From Schistosoma mansoni (lineage: Eukaryota > Platyhelminthes > Trematoda > Strigeidida > Schistosomatidae): 64,000 nt of DNA. Both the position numbers and the translations under genes were made by a program. The notes beneath the pieces were generated by a model, which did no database searches, had not been told where the DNA came from, and was given only the letters and a program-made list of their open reading frames with translations. The stretch is from positions 310,001 to 374,000 of the forward strand of contig NW_017385994.1 of NCBI RefSeq assembly GCF_000237925.1, in the 5' to 3' direction. Shown here in pieces: positions 45,941 to 59,844 of this stretch (position 1 is the stretch's first letter; every line of letters begins with the position of its first letter).

Positions 45941-48290
45941 ACATGTACTGATTAATATCAGAAAGGGATATTTGTCGATATTATAGTAATTTAACGGTTG
46001 AGATCATGAGTTAGATGAAACTAGACCATATATTTTATAGAATAATTATCTAGTAACAAAGGGCAGTTATGTTAGTAAAATAAAATAGTTAACAAACTGC
46101 TTCTTTCAAAAAAATACGCTTAAATACCATCTAATAGCACTAAAATTTGTTTGTAATTACTAGTATAAATTACAAACATTTTGAGTTTCGTCGAAAGTAT
46201 CTAACAGAATAGGGTGAGGAGTTGCTGATATTGAAAATGTTCGATCAGTTAAAAAGGCTTTGAAAAATCTGAGAGCAAAGATGATCGGTACTTACAGTTG
46301 CACTTGTAAAACTCAAATAAAATGAAGTAGTTAATGATGTAACTCAGTAGAAAAACAGCCAACTTATCACATACACTCTCATATTTTCATTTATGAGGCG
46401 CTTATTCTACAAGATAAGCTACATTAACAATGATATTTATTATTCTATAAAGTTTAGAAACATACAGCAAGAGTTTTATCGTATAATAATTACGGTATAA
46501 TGAATTTTCTATTATGAGTGTTTACGTCATCGAGAATACATCAGTTTCTTAGACCATCAATGTGTTTTAAAACACAAAAATAATTCAGAGGTTACGAAAC
46601 AAAAACTTCCACTACCTTCATCAAAAATAAACTAATAACCTTGCAATAAAGCGGGAACTCTAACTACCTTTTTCCTGAAAAATCTAGTAAAGCATTATTC
46701 TCAAAATCATTTGAAGTAATATCTCTATAATGACAAATAAAAGGGCTAAAGTAGATTACCGAACTCACGTTACAGTCAAAGTGGACAGTTTCAAACGATT
46801 GTTAACTATTTCCAACTATACAGGCATCGCTAACGAACTGAGTTAAACGTGAATCGTCTTTCTTTATTTGTAACTCATAGTGTATACCTTACCTAAGGGC
46901 TTCTGTTGTCGGAGGGCTTAATGAAGCTTCCTACCATTTTCGAAATCTCTAGAGAATTCACTGGATACTTTGTCATGAAATTAAACCAGTTACCACATTG
47001 ACCAATACAACTAAATTCCCAGTATTCATCACTGTAGGTGTTATGATCCAATAAAATACGAAGTGTCAGTAGAGTTGGAGTACTGACACTGTTAGACATA
47101 GTTCAGGTATATCAAAATTTTATTGATAAGGAGCTTTTATGTTAGATGTTATTGGATTAAAAGTCATCCGGGGTACAACACCAACTAAAAGTGTGTTTTA
47201 ATTACTTCAAGTTATTATCTAAGCTTTATAACATTAGACTTGTTGGAGATAATATCTAGTATCTTGGCTCTCTAGAATATTTGTTAACAGTTATTTTATG
47301 CTGGTTGTTAGCTAATACACTGTTGTAGTCTGTTCGAGTGTTCGTTTCGTCTCAGCGAATAGTGATGAATACTCTGTAGTATTTTATGTTTTCAGAATTG
47401 ACTGATATCTTATAGAATCACTTAATGGTTTAGAAAAACAGTCTAAATTGGTATTTAGTAAGTCACTATGCTTTGAAAACATAGACCCTATCATCTCAGA
47501 GAGTCTGGATATGTTAATAACTGTCTATGAGATTGTAATGTTGAAAATATTTCTGAAGACGATTTTTATTCTGTCCATGTAGTTTTTTGGTGATAGCCAC
47601 CAATAAACTTTTGGTACTGTAGGATTATTAGTTTCTGGTGGTGATGTTCAAATGAATTGCAAGTGTTGGTCGTCAGTTATATTATCGACAACGATAGTCT
47701 TTAACCAAACCTAGGTTTTTGAAAGCAGGGACAATAAACATTCTGAGGCAAGGTAAATTCATTCTATTTCGTGTGCCCTAAATCTTGCACACATTCACAG
47801 ATTCTTATATATGAATAAATAAGATATTTTACGAATGAGATTTCGAGTATAACGTGTGTAAAGCCATTTAATTCACTTGTGATGACTGATTAATATTACT
47901 TTTCATATTCATGCAAGTGAGATTTATAGATGAATGGATTAATCGAGAGAGACAGCGACGTTATTGAGGATAAAGAATATGTAGGGCTTGTTACGAAAAC
48001 TGTAAACAGGATAATAAAACTGATATTAATTACCTTGGAATAATAGTGCAGTGATCGTAATCATGGTGATTGTAATACTAATAATGATAATGGTAGTTGA
48101 AGAGGCTGTGAAAAGACAGGAGTATTTAGATTAATAAATTGGTAAAGAGTGTACTGAATAATTTCAAAATGACATTTCATTGCCATACCCATCAAGTAAG
48201 GATGGAAATATGACCAAGTTGAACGATGAAAATGTCAGCAGTGAGCAAATCACCATGGTAATACCAGGTGAACCTTAAGTTCTTTTCATA
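45941..48290. other. no gene seen
   Basis: A 68-codon minus frame at 46893-47099 (starting MSNSVSTPTLLTLRILLDHN, with Cys and Trp residues near its middle) has a rather protein-like composition and could be an exon or old transposon piece, but no family or splice pair is evident. Otherwise A+T-rich with nothing recognisable. Confidence 0.35.
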
Positions 48291-48480
48291 CAAGCAAACT
48301 GATATTGAGACGACGAAGAGACACTGCAAACATCGGAAGGATTATTGGTAAGTAAGAAGGATCGGATGTAGATGTCACTGTACGAATTGGCAAAACAAGG
48401 AAAACATTCCTACTACTGACGAATATTTGAAACTAAAAATAACCATTATCCAAGACCTAATTGCGAGTTTTCAACAGCTA
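48290..48480 (+). pseudogene. RTE-type LINE crumbs
   Basis: Fragments recall the post-FADD part of the LINE at 33890-34855 (GGTAAGTAAGAAGGATCGGA, then RIGKTRKTFLLL-like frame). Heavily decayed. Confidence 0.4.
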
Positions 48481-49049
48481 CGTTAGTTTATATTCACTTT
48501 TCTCATATTCGTTTCATTCCACTCCTTTCTGTACATTACTAAATACTATTTATTTTTATTCAGTAATCTATCCCATTTCTCGTAACTTTTGAGTACTGAC
48601 TGTGATGTATTTGCTGTCATTTAATATTATTGAGTGTTTACATTAGATAAACGTCATTTTGTAGTCTTGCTGAGTGATCTGCTCGTCTTTCATTCTGTTC
48701 TTCATTTTTTAGCTTCTCTCACATTTACTGCTCTGTCTGCTCCCCTAGTATTCAAGATACCTGTAGACTAGACGCAAACTTTTAGACTACCATCGTACTT
48801 TCGACACAGCCATCAGATATCACATGTGTTATGCCATACTATTATAAATAACAGAATATATTGACTCAGAAAGTATTCTTCTCTGACTGTACACGAAATT
48901 AGTAGACATTGTTAACGCTTCATGAACTGTGTTTTGTAATGTATTCCGTATAATTTTGTTATAATGGAACCGTCTTAAAGCAGAATTTCGCTTTTTGATT
49001 TTTTATATTTGACTAATCATTTGATTGTGCGTTTGAAGCTTTGAGAAGA

Positions 49050-49720
49050 ACTGATGTTAACGATAAAACAAATCTACAGTATGGATGATGTAAAAACCCT
49101 TACATATCTGGACAGCATCATTGATGAACACGGTGGATCTAGTGCGGATGTAAAGGCGCAGATCGGCAAAACAAAAGCAGCATATTTACAACCGAACAAC
49201 ATCTGGAACTCAAAACAATTGTCAACCAACACCAAGATCAGAATTTTCAATATGAATGTCGAGACAGTTCTCTGTATGGAGTGGAAACTTGAAGAATTAC
49301 GAAAGCCATCATTCAGAAGATACTAGTGTTTACTAACAGTTGTCCACGCAAAATACTTCGGATCCGTTGGCCAGACACTATCAGCAACATTCTGCTGTTG
49401 GAGAGAACAAACCAGATTTCAACATAGGAAGAAACCAGAAAAAAAACGCTGGAAGTGGATAGGACACACATTGAGGAAAGCAGCCAACTTCATCACTAGG
49501 CAAGTCCTCAAATAGAATCCTGAGGGCAGAGGAAAAGAGGGATACGAAAGGATACCTTGCCTCGAGAAATGGAGACAGGCATGAGAAAAATGCACAAAAA
49601 TTAGATAGAACTAGAAAGGAAGGCCTATGACGGAGTGGGTTGGATAATGCTGGTAGGTAGTCTGTGATCCATTGGGGGCGACAGGCGTAGGTAAGTAAGT
49701 AAGTTATTCTACAGTACAGA
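49050..49720 (+). pseudogene. RTE-type LINE C-terminal fragment
   Basis: 49087-49325 reads TLTYLDSIIDEHGGSSADVK and continues [20 protein letters not shown], the same region as 34230-34400 in the other LINE copy. Later frames match DRVGWRMLV and end GTAGGTAAGTAAGTAAG. Broken by frameshifts. The 127-codon minus frame across it is a shadow. A further crumb of the same end lies at 49735-50090. Confidence 0.75.
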
Positions 49721-50099
49721 TATGAAAGTTGGATAGCTACATCAGCCAATGCGAAGTAGTACATGAGTATTTAAAAAGACGTCTACACGAGATACTACAA
49801 ACTCACTGGCCAGAGATCGGTATCAATAACCTAATCTGGCAGAAAGAAGCCACCTTTCAGTAGGTGAGAAAATTAGAAAGAGACACCGAAGATAGGAAAC
49901 TTTATGGGAATCAGTAAATATATCACAAGGCAAGCTGTAACTTTAGGTTTGGGCCAGACCAAATAACATATGGCTCCGGGAATCGAAGGTAGATACAAAA
50001 CCAATAAATACAATTTGGGAACACCTGGGAAGGAGATTCTGTAAGGTCGCTGGTCGCCGGCTCAAGCCTCATAAGGAGTGGTAGAGTTAAATAAAAGCA

Positions 50100-51715
50100 A
50101 ACCGAAGTTAGAAAGACGAATGGCTGCTCCTGCTGAATGACGTAAAAATTCGAAAATGTTTTGTATATTTTTACTGGAATGCAGCATTGGCGTTAATTGA
50201 GTGACTCGTATTGAGTTTTTTCCTAAGGAACTAATGTGGTATTTGGAGCCACTGGAAACCAAGTTCATTAATTTTGCTAATTCATTCCCTCATATGGATT
50301 TTTAAATCAAGCCGACCATGTGGGACTCATCTTTCCTCTAACTCTGTTATTTTACAACTTAGTTCGACTCCTATGGAAAAGATGTTCTCGAGCATTCATG
50401 TTTAATAAGCTAAAGATCAACTATTCAAAACCACTTTTCTGCTCATTTCTAGTGGCCTCAACAAATACCACAATACCATCTTAAATCCATAGAAACGCCT
50501 TAAACCGACCTATAAAACATGTCCTTTAACCTCTAGCTAGCATCTAGAATCTAGCATAAAGAAGTCAAATGATTTATATTGACTAGACGAAAAGGTTCGA
50601 AAATTGGCCTTAGTAGTTGTCGACATACAGATAACTAGGCAAGTAGATATTTGTTCCTAATGCAAGTCAGCTACTTAGTTTGACCAAATAAACCATTCTG
50701 TTTTGCGCACGTGGAAAAAGCTTTTGCAGGAAATATATTTGAATGAAGACGCGAAATTCCCTCAACTTTATGTGTACAAGTATAACTAAGCATATCTTTG
50801 TGCATATGAACTATACAAGTAAAATGAATTCATACAGTCAACACGTCACTATTGACTTCGAATTTTTTTTCAATACAATAAGAATTGCCAATAGATAAAT
50901 TGTGATAACATCGAAATCGTTGTTACAAAAAAATATTAACATATACAGTCTTTCTGTTTCAGAAGAGTAAGGGATGATCGTATTATAGGAGGAATAGGCA
51001 CTGAGCTAACAAAAGATACAAGTGTGGCATTTTATACAGACATGTTAAATGCACACGACTAAGTAATCACTTTAGAATACAGAATTTGACAGAACATGTG
51101 ATTGTCAAATGCCTTACATCAATTCCATTGGTTAACTTGTTTTCGGTCGTATGATTGGTTCTAATGCTTTATATATGAATCCTTCCAACAAGCCGTTTTC
51201 TAGATGTCTGCTTATCTGCCATTTCATTGACATACCGGTTCATAAACATTAGAAACGCATTGACCAACTGACACTCCGAACAGTTTGGACTAATTTCAAC
51301 AAAATCCGGATTAGACTAGTGTAATTCAATCCTTGATTTATTCTGCTATGATATGCTTTCTGAAAGTTCTACCATATGTATTTCTATTCTACTACAACTA
51401 TTGACGACTGTAGTTCCTATGTCAATATAAATCCACTTCAGTAGCAAAAAAACCCAATTTTGCTATTTATCTAATACTGTCATTACTTGAGCCCTCTTGT
51501 ATCCATTCCGTCCTGTCGTACTCTGATTTTATTCAGCGTTAACGTGTATGCAACCTAGTTCAACTGCCTAATTATGCATCCACAAACATTTGTACTAAAT
51601 GTTTTATTTGACCCATCGTCATCGATTATTGAGTTTAAAGTGACTAAGGAAACAGGAAGATAACAGAAAAACTATGATCTGTCCTGTGCTGTTCCGTTAT
51701 CATGGTTAGAAGTAT
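50100..51715. other. no gene seen
   Basis: Short frames only, no repeat that I can name. Confidence 0.4.
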
Positions 51716-51719
51716 TCGA

Positions 51720-52130
51720 ATTGATTTCTTAACTGAGAATTCCCGAAACAGTGCAATTCAAGATGTGCAGTACTAGATGGACACAACTTTAGGTATTATA
51801 AGCTTCCAATCAATTACTGAGAAATCATCAGTTGGTTCAAACACTACTACCGACAAAGGTTAAATGGTAATCCGGATTTCCGTAGTCTATTATTTGTCTT
51901 TTCAGTAGGTCCGCCATGTGTCTGTCAAGTCATGAACTGAGTACAGGCTCTGTATGATCTAGAATGTACTCATTGGTATTAGAATTAGCAACGGATAATT
52001 GGAATGAATTCACCCATGTTCCTGTGAAATTTTAGGTTATCACTAGCTTGAGTATAACTATTAGCCTTATCAGTCTTCTTTAACAGACTTTTCGTAGATA
52101 CCGAGAATTCAATTCCTCGATAGTACATAA
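51720..52130 (-). repeat. Gypsy LTR-like segment (diverged)
   Basis: Resembles 5250-5640 (for example ATTAGAATTAGCAACGGATAATTGGAAT against ATTAGAATTAACAACCGAAA). With 55450-55870 it may bracket the CR1-like LINE. Confidence 0.5.
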
Positions 52131-52319
52131 CATAAGCAGACTGAAAACGCTCCATCTTTGGACGAACGGCTTCTTATTTAATCTATTTCATTATTGTTCC
52201 TTTTGAGAACAACGTTGCGATTCTACACTGTAAGACTTTCTCTCCTCTTCTCTCCCGGTCTTTAAATTTTGCATCAGTAATAGAATTGATTGTTGTGATG
52301 AGGCTTTAACAGTGAATGA

Positions 52320-55300
52320 TGCCGGAACCACTTCGGGCGCAACACGAGAGCGATTTAAATAGTGTTCGGGTTTCTTACACAAATGCTCTAAGCTTGCTCG
52401 ACTAGAGATCGGAGCTAGGTGTACAGACAGACTCTACCAAGCGGGATGTAATCGAAGTCTCAGAAACTTGGTTGACGCAGTCCTTATACGGAAAGAAAGT
52501 TCATTTTGAAAGTTTAACGCCAGTAAAAGCCGACTGAACCCAGAATCTAAGAGGAAGAGTAGCTTGGTAGTGTGCGATATCTGTGCTGACAGATTCAAGT
52601 CATACGTATCAATAATTGAAACAGGAATCCATATTGACGGAAGAAAACGAAAAAGAGAAAGAGAGACAACAGCAGCCATAGTTACAGCAAGAATAAAGAA
52701 CGATGAAGTTCGCAAGAGACATTTCAAGAAAGATATGCAAAAGGTGTATTGAATGTATTTTTTCATATTTTATAAGTGCTATGTACTATTTTGCATGATG
52801 CAATAAATTGGTTCACACTACCCAAGATTTTGTTCTTCCTAGCCCCATTCGTCAGAAATACTATCTCCTTTACTGTCATCGATAACACATTCCATGAACG
52901 TGGGACGCGCAAGTTAATTAGTTGAGGCTTGAAATGCAAGGTACAAGTGATGCTGAATGCTTTGGTCTACCGCAGCCCGAATCGTGAGTTGAGTGAAACC
53001 TTGCCAGACGATTTCAATACTTGGTCATTGAGTGGCCTGCGTTTAATCTTGTGGGACTCCAGTACACATGTAGAATTATGGTGGATGTTCGTTATTGATA
53101 CTGCTATAATGACAGACCTTATCGTAAAATTGTATATTTGTCATGATGTGACTACCTAATCTATAAGATCTTATGTGACAGTCCCATTACTGGCTACCCT
53201 GACTCATCGTATCGTAAGAATCAGGAATATAACGCCTAGCGCTTTTAAAGAACACATTTGGGCTAAAGATAGAATTATATATTTAATGTCAGTAAGGACA
53301 AGTTATACAGAATGGCCACGCTTGCGATGCACAGCCACGCCATCCGATTGAATGAATGTTCCCGCTTTCACCATTCTTCACTTTCTATTGGTGTTATGTG
53401 TTGAAAGTAAATCTCCTCAGTAATTATATGTTCAGCTTCCAAAATCGTGAGATTACACACCGGTAGATTGGAAGAGTCTGAGAACTAAGTTGTCAGAAAG
53501 TTCTTTTGAATGAGAACTAATTGACGTGGCTATCACATATGCCCTGGTGCAAAATGTGAAGGAAGCAACTATGTACGACCCAGACTCTGAATCATCCTTA
53601 CTAGATCTCTTAATGACCCATTATGTAGGAGACGTCATAAACTCCGACTATATGCCACCCCTAGGTAAAAGTGACCATGAAGTTCTGGTTTTCTAATTCC
53701 ATATTGTAGTCAACAGCGACATGTCAACCCGAGCCAGGCCAAACGTCGCGAAAACAAGCATACAAGGAACTATACACTCAGCACCCTCAACAGATTGCAC
53801 AATAGGACCAGAAACCCTATTGAAACGGGTTGGAATGTATTTAGAAATCTATGCATGAACGTTATTGTACAGCACATCCTTTGAACTACAACAAAGACTC
53901 CGAGAAACTCTTCACTGTGATGTAGTGAGGAGGTTCTCACGCTTCTCTGTAAGAGCAGAAGACTGTGGGAGAGATCTAGGTTACTGGGTACTGACGAAAA
54001 ATTCTCTATATCGTGAAGCTCAAAACATTTGCACCTCGGTCCTTCACAATTCTATAAGGTTGTACGAAGGGAAATCAGTTAAGGAGTGTATAAAACACCC
54101 TAAACGCTCACGCTCGTACATAAACTGAAGGATTAAGAGAAGAGGAAATATTTTTGCATTATAGAGAGACAATAGTAGTGCATCATTAGTGGGACAAGAT
54201 TGCGGTAAAGCTCAGGTATTCTCAAACTAATTTAGCAATGCGTATATCATTGAGATACTCTCGTCTTCAATTCATTTAACCCCAACATACGATCTGGACA
54301 CTACGACCATTAAATAACTCTATATCTTTGGTCTGATAGATAAGCTTGACATAGATGGATCCATGAGGCTCGGCGTAATGCATTCAAGGTTACTAAAGCA
54401 GTTGACAAATTTTGTCAGAAATCCCTTAATTATGTGTTTTAATTTATCTGCAGCCTAGGATAGGTTACCAAAAGACTAGGAGAACGCTTTGAGAACAAGT
54501 CATTCATGCCTTACAAACATATTAGTAGCCTGTGAAAGTTCTTGCGTTCTAAAAGATCTAAAGTCGTCTATGTATGTAGCCTACATTGACCTCAGTATGG
54601 TTTTTGACAAAGTTCCTCACAACTGGCTGTTAACTAGGTTATGTGATATCGGGATTGGAGGTAATTCACTTAGTTGGGTGAAGGACTTCCTAGTTGGATG
54701 TCAATAAAATGCACGGGCGAACTCGGAATAGCCTACCTGGGAAAACGTTCTTTTCCTCAGGATTCAGTCTTGGGGCCAGTGTTCTTTTTCCTGCATATAA
54801 ACGACCGTCCTAAATCCCTTTCATCATCGGTCCTCTTATATGCTGACAATGCCAAGAATGGAGAACGAGAAAAAAGTGAAGATGATAGTTTAGAGCTCCA
54901 AAATGACCCGGAGAAATTGTCTGAATGGTTTAGAATTTGGTAGTTGCCGATAAATGCTTTCAAGTGTATTATGATACATATTGGGCACCAAAGTTAAAAT
55001 ACATACATGGTGAATAACAGCGATCCACCTGCTGTCCAGGAACACATTAACTTGGTATTCATCGTTAGTCAAGGCTTGAAAACTAATGCACACTACCGTT
55101 TGATAGCTGCCAAAGGTTTTAGAACCATATGGTCAGTGCACAGATCCTTTAGCTGTGTTGATTTAAAGAACCTTTTCGATTTTGTATGCAGCATTCTTAA
55201 GTCCCAAACTTGAATACTGCTTACAAGCGGCTGGCTCCTGACTAGAAAGAGTCAGTGAACTGGTGGAAAAAGGTTCAAAGAATCACAGGTAAGCTGATCC

Positions 55301-55440
55301 TCAAAATCACAACGCTCAAGTGTGATGATAGGTTGGAAAGGTTAAATGTCCCCTCTGTCATGTAGAAGAGTCGGAGGTGACTTGATAATAGTTTTTAAGT
55401 CACTTATTGATAACTTTGCGCCTGGTATGTCCCCATTTTT
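52320..55440 (+). pseudogene. CR1-like LINE, decayed
   Basis: Plus strand, in many frames. 52564-52752 is a charged segment (VVCDICADRFKSYVSIIETG, then KRKRERET) that could be ORF1. 52929-53160 and 53540-53700 fit the endonuclease, ending LGKSDHEVLVF. 54489-54707 holds the first RT motifs (VAYIDLSMVFDKVPHNWLLT). 54674-54943 holds QDSVLGPVFFFLHINDRP and VLLYADNAK; the catalytic YADD is YADN, so the enzyme would be dead even without the frameshifts. 55007-55213 continues with the thumb (KGFRTIWSVHRSFSCVDLKN). The family is the CR1/jockey-type group common in schistosomes. Confidence 0.8.
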
Positions 55441-55449
55441 CTAGTCTTT

Positions 55450-55870
55450 CTAAACAGAACCAAATTTTTTATTAGGCTGTATGCATCTTTTCCGACTAGT
55501 GCGTGTGAACGATCCATGGTTTTGTCACCTTCAACATCTTGTCAAGCCATACTCCAGATTTCAAACCTTTCCATATGATCATCGAAAGCTTCAGGATTTA
55601 GGTGTATATCTGAGTATCTAGTTACAAGCTATATCACGACTCCGATATGATGATTAAAAGTATTTAGAATGGATTTATTAACTAAGGGTTATTGAAATAG
55701 TGCAATTTAAGATAAGTAAAACTACATGGTCACAACTGAAGGTATTATATTTGGAATTCATGATAAGCGCCCAATCAAGTGCGAAGGAATCATCAGTTGG
55801 TACGGATACCAAAACTGAATACCTTAAATTGTGAATAAAATCTTTTGCGCTGTCGTTAAATCCCCATCAT
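55450..55870 (-). pseudogene. Gypsy gag start and leader/LTR fragment
   Basis: 55450-55590 matches the gag start region 6970-7090 on minus, and 55590-55860 matches the leader and LTR-like repeat 7090-7320, more diverged than the tandem-unit copies. It belongs to another, older insertion. Confidence 0.6.
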
Positions 55871-57985
55871 TTACTTTTCTTGAGATCTTTGTATATCCCG
55901 ACCTTTTTCAGTTTTTTGGCAGACTCATAAATACCAAACGAAGCCCGTGGCACAAAGCAATATAACTCACGTTGTAAACCAAATAGTTTCAGAGTCATGT
56001 TTTTGAACTTCACGCAGCGTACAAATGAGCCTTTTGATACTCGATTTAAAAAATTTATCATGCTTATTTACTACTTATATCGAATATTAGTATTCTAGTA
56101 TATTCTGACTACTTCAGTGCTTTTCAGACATAGGTAGCAATTTAAGAGGACTTTCCATTACGCACCAATCAAAAATCAAAAACAGTTTATTAGGTGCGTA
56201 TGCGCTCTCTAGACGTAACTTGTAAATACCCGTAAAGTATCATTGACGTCTTTGAAAAATGTTGCACATTAAAACGACATGGTATACAGCAATAAAGTTT
56301 TCTAGTGGGTCTTCTGCATGCATCACCAGGCAAATCTTTGATTTTGAATTGTATACCTCTACATTGTTTATATGCATCAGAAGTGACCAGAATTATTCTG
56401 TATACTCCCTTTAATTCCCAGTTTTGTCCCGCGCCTTCTTCGAGTTTTTATTACGGTAAGGTAGGAACGACCTTTGGTGCAAAGTCATTGATCGTCTGGA
56501 TCGATACCTTTTATTTTGGGCAGTTTCTGTTAGTCAGAAGCTAATTGAGCTGATAAATTATCCACATCTCACAGGAGAATTTACTCCAACCAACTGATCA
56601 AGTTGCTTATTACATTGTTTTAACGCTAATAACGGCAAAGTAGAAACAACACTTCATTTTTGGGTTACTGAATAATTGGTTATGTGGATCAATACCTGAT
56701 TGTGCGATTGCAGTTAACTGCAACTAATTAGTATGATTCTGGTTAAGCAAAGAATTAACACTCATTACATCGGAGAGTTCACTCCAACACTGGTTCCAGT
56801 TATTTGATTGAGTTGCTTTTTTCTTTCTTGTTGCCCATTCTAAGCTGCCAAATTCTAGCTTCAGTTATCAGATTATCCTAATCGGACATAAGTGCTAATT
56901 GTCGGTAGCTTACACTGCTAGATATGAATTCACTTTGTGCTCAATAGGTCGTTGGGTTGTTTTTTCTCTTTTGCATTTTCCCACATTCACTCCCTACAAA
57001 CTTACAATAGGCTAAACTCTACATTGTCTATAAATATGTCTGCTCTATGCTCCTTAAGGATTTTCCCAATTAATCAGGAACGGGGAAATAAAGGCGGACT
57101 TTGGGAAAACATAGGGGACATCGGCTAAGGAAATTCAGTGTTAATTCAAGCGACATCGCAACTAAAAATCCCTTTTCCTCTAAATATAGAGAAATAATAA
57201 GACATTTTTCTAAATGTCTCATGAGGCGAAACGTTTATAAATTCATACCTAAATGGTAGCCGAATTGCCTATTTTCCGCACAAATCTACAAATCGTCTAC
57301 TTTCCGCCTGGCTTCATTCAAATGCCTACGCCAGCGATATATATATTCCGATTGTAGTCTGATTACCCCGGGATTTCGCCTTTACTTTCCCACGAAAATG
57401 AACATTGATGAGAATGCTAGTTAACTCATAGTATCAGATTTATTTTGATCATTAGTATTAAACAGAAATAACATGAAAATCATAATTCCTATGGCAGAGA
57501 TACGTCTTCTTACTAATTGGAAAGTCTGTTGTCATCATTTGACATCTGAAAAGGAAATAGAACGCATCAGTCTATAAAGTACCGGTGTAGCAAACGAGTG
57601 ACAAGGAAGACGTACATTACAAAATTGACTTATGAAAACTGCAAAGTAAGCACTTGTTTCAGCGTTTCACTAAACAGTACTCCGTTAGTTGCTGTCCTGG
57701 TTATCGTAGATTATTTTGAAATGTAAACAAATACAGTTATTGAGGGGTTTATTCTCCAATCATTAATTAGAAAATGAAGCCAAACTCATTGTTGCAAAAA
57801 ATACGTCGGTTTATCTAGAAACGATAAAAGAAAAGTCCTAAGTTGAAGTTATCACTTACATTATCTTTTCTTGTTTGGCAACGCTTGTTCAGTTTGTTCC
57901 TTATATCATGTGTAAAAACTTGTTATCCTATCTAAAAATTGTTCAGCGTCTTTTCCACTCAGTTATGAGCACGTGAATTCTTATG
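55871..57985. other. no gene seen
   Basis: About 2.1 kb with several 60-80-codon frames but no motif, signal peptide or splice pair that I trust. Confidence 0.4.
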
Positions 57986-57989
57986 TTCA

Positions 57990-58070
57990 TATGCTTGTAT
58001 ATATATATATATGTCTGGTGCCCCCTTGTACCGACATTTATGTTTAAATAAATAAATAAAATGTTATAAG
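57990..58070 (+). mobile_element. retroelement 3' tail fragment
   Basis: TCTGGTGCCCCCTTGTACCG...AAATAAATAAATAA is the same tail as at 61811-61860 and, inverted, at about 35740-35800. Only the tail is present, so this is an extreme 5' truncation. Confidence 0.65.
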
Positions 58071-58334
58071 GTCGAAGTTTTTTGGATCACCCTTCCATAA
58101 ACTCGCCTGCTGGCTGACAGGGTACTCTGAACCAATCGGTAAGAAACTAACACCCTGGAGTGCGAAGGATGGTTTTGAATTTGTACAAACGTTTGATAGC
58201 CTAAATGCTTCCGATAAACTCATGGTATCGTTTGATGTCTCATCACCCTTCACAAAAATTTTAACACATATCTGGTTGTAGGCAGCTAACGAGAAACCAC
58301 GAAATATAATGAATTCATCTTGTTCTGCATCCAT
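58044..58334 (-). pseudogene. unassigned reading frame, 3' end replaced by retroelement tail
   Basis: From ATG at 58334 on minus: MDAEQDEFIIFRGFSLAAYN continuing to SEYPVSQQASLWKGDPKNFD. Composition is protein-like, with balanced charges and no low complexity. The last residues (LITFYLFI) are encoded by the AAATAAATAA tail of an inserted retroelement, so the original end is lost or the last exon is cut. Just upstream on minus, 58530-58437 is another protein-like frame (MVEEFDDAKVFLLRGIIGAS, then TLENMDENTVTS), with a GTAACA...CTGCAG gap of 46 nt between them whose phases do not join. I do not recognise a family. Confidence 0.3.
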
Positions 58335-58739
58335 GTTTGTTCCGGCTTTATTTACATCTAAATTAACGGATTGGTTCAATTAGTTGTCTTTTCGCTGCAG
58401 TGTCTCTACTAATTATATGAAAGTTTAATTACGATGTTACTGTGTTTTCATCCATGTTTTCCAGTGTGCTTGCACCAATGATACCTCTCAATAAAAACAC
58501 CTTAGCATCATCGAACTCTTCTACCATAAATCCAATAACTATCTCTGCAGCTCACCGGTATAGTGCAAAGCTTAGAATGTTACAACTGACCAGTTGTTCG
58601 TTACGTTGGCCTCCTTTAGTATACTGGCGTTATTTGTGTGTTCGCAATATATGCATTAATTACAATTCAAAATCTATGTCCTGGCTACTGCATGAGGTTG
58701 CTTCCGCGCATCCTCATTGACAGCGAATTGCTTAGTTTG

Positions 58740-59840
58740 GTGCCGACAAAAATGTAAAGATAATGGATTAAAATTAAAAAGCATCAATGTATTGCCACAA
58801 ATATAAGGTTTCACTACCAAAATGTATGAAGTAATCGAATCACCTCTTCGTAGTTAGCCTCCCTTATAGGCATGCACTTACAAACAATGTCACTATCAGA
58901 TATCCACATATGCTCATGACTAACGACTGAGCACAAACATGCCTATATCACTAAGTTGGAAGGGTTCAGGGAAGAGATATGAAGGGTCCGCATAAGGTCT
59001 AATCTTAGTTAATCCACTTTCTCTGACATCGTTTAACAGTCCTGATTGTCCTCGAACGATCACTAAATTATCGGGCCTAATTGATGTTAACCTAATATTT
59101 CAACTTGAAATAAACTTTTTCTTGAGTCACAAGGAACAATATCTTCGGTGGTAGACAGACAAACACTACGCTGGACAGCCTGCTCAGCTGTTTCGTTTCA
59201 GTTGTAAACTTAATAACTAGTACCGAAAATAGATGGAGTAAAAATGGTGGACTTTTTACAGATGATATTGTATAACCCTCCTCGTTTGTAAAAAGCGCAT
59301 TTGAAGCAGTTGTTTCACTAATAATCATCTAATGTCGACTCAGCTAGTAATGCAACTTCACCCTAAGAACTTTTGTGTTCATCGTTTTGCATTTGACCCA
59401 TCTAGGATATGATTTTGAAGAATAAGTGTTTTGATCGGCAGCTATGTCCACTCCCTCGTCTGTAGATCCGATTCATGGTCCGCTAAAATTGAGGTTTCAG
59501 AAAGTCGAAACATTTATTTTCTATTTTATGTAGACGGTATGGGTGGTTGCTATCCATTGATTTTCATTTAAGAAGTCTCAGATGTTCCTAACGTAAGCCG
59601 GTTATAAGATATAGTGTATTGCACATTAGCATCTCATAACCCTGTACTTCTGATGATGCATTTGATATTTTCTCGGGTCACGGTTCACGTTGTAGTGATG
59701 CAAGATTTTAATAGTGAAAAATGTCAGTCTCTGAAATAATTTTGCTAGCCATAAAACATCTTGATTTTCTTGCTCCTCTCATTTCAGGAAATATTGGTGA
59801 TTCAGTTTAAATATTCAGTCAGATAGCTTTCTAAAAACCT
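58740..59840. other. no gene seen; presumed upstream region of 59845 gene
   Basis: Short frames only. A 78-codon minus frame (59092-59328) has no motif. No TATA box is obvious close to 59845. Confidence 0.4.
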
Positions 59841-59844
59841 AAAA

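Noticed and set aside
49381-49764. 127-codon minus frame
   Set aside because: Antisense shadow of the RTE-type LINE fragment.
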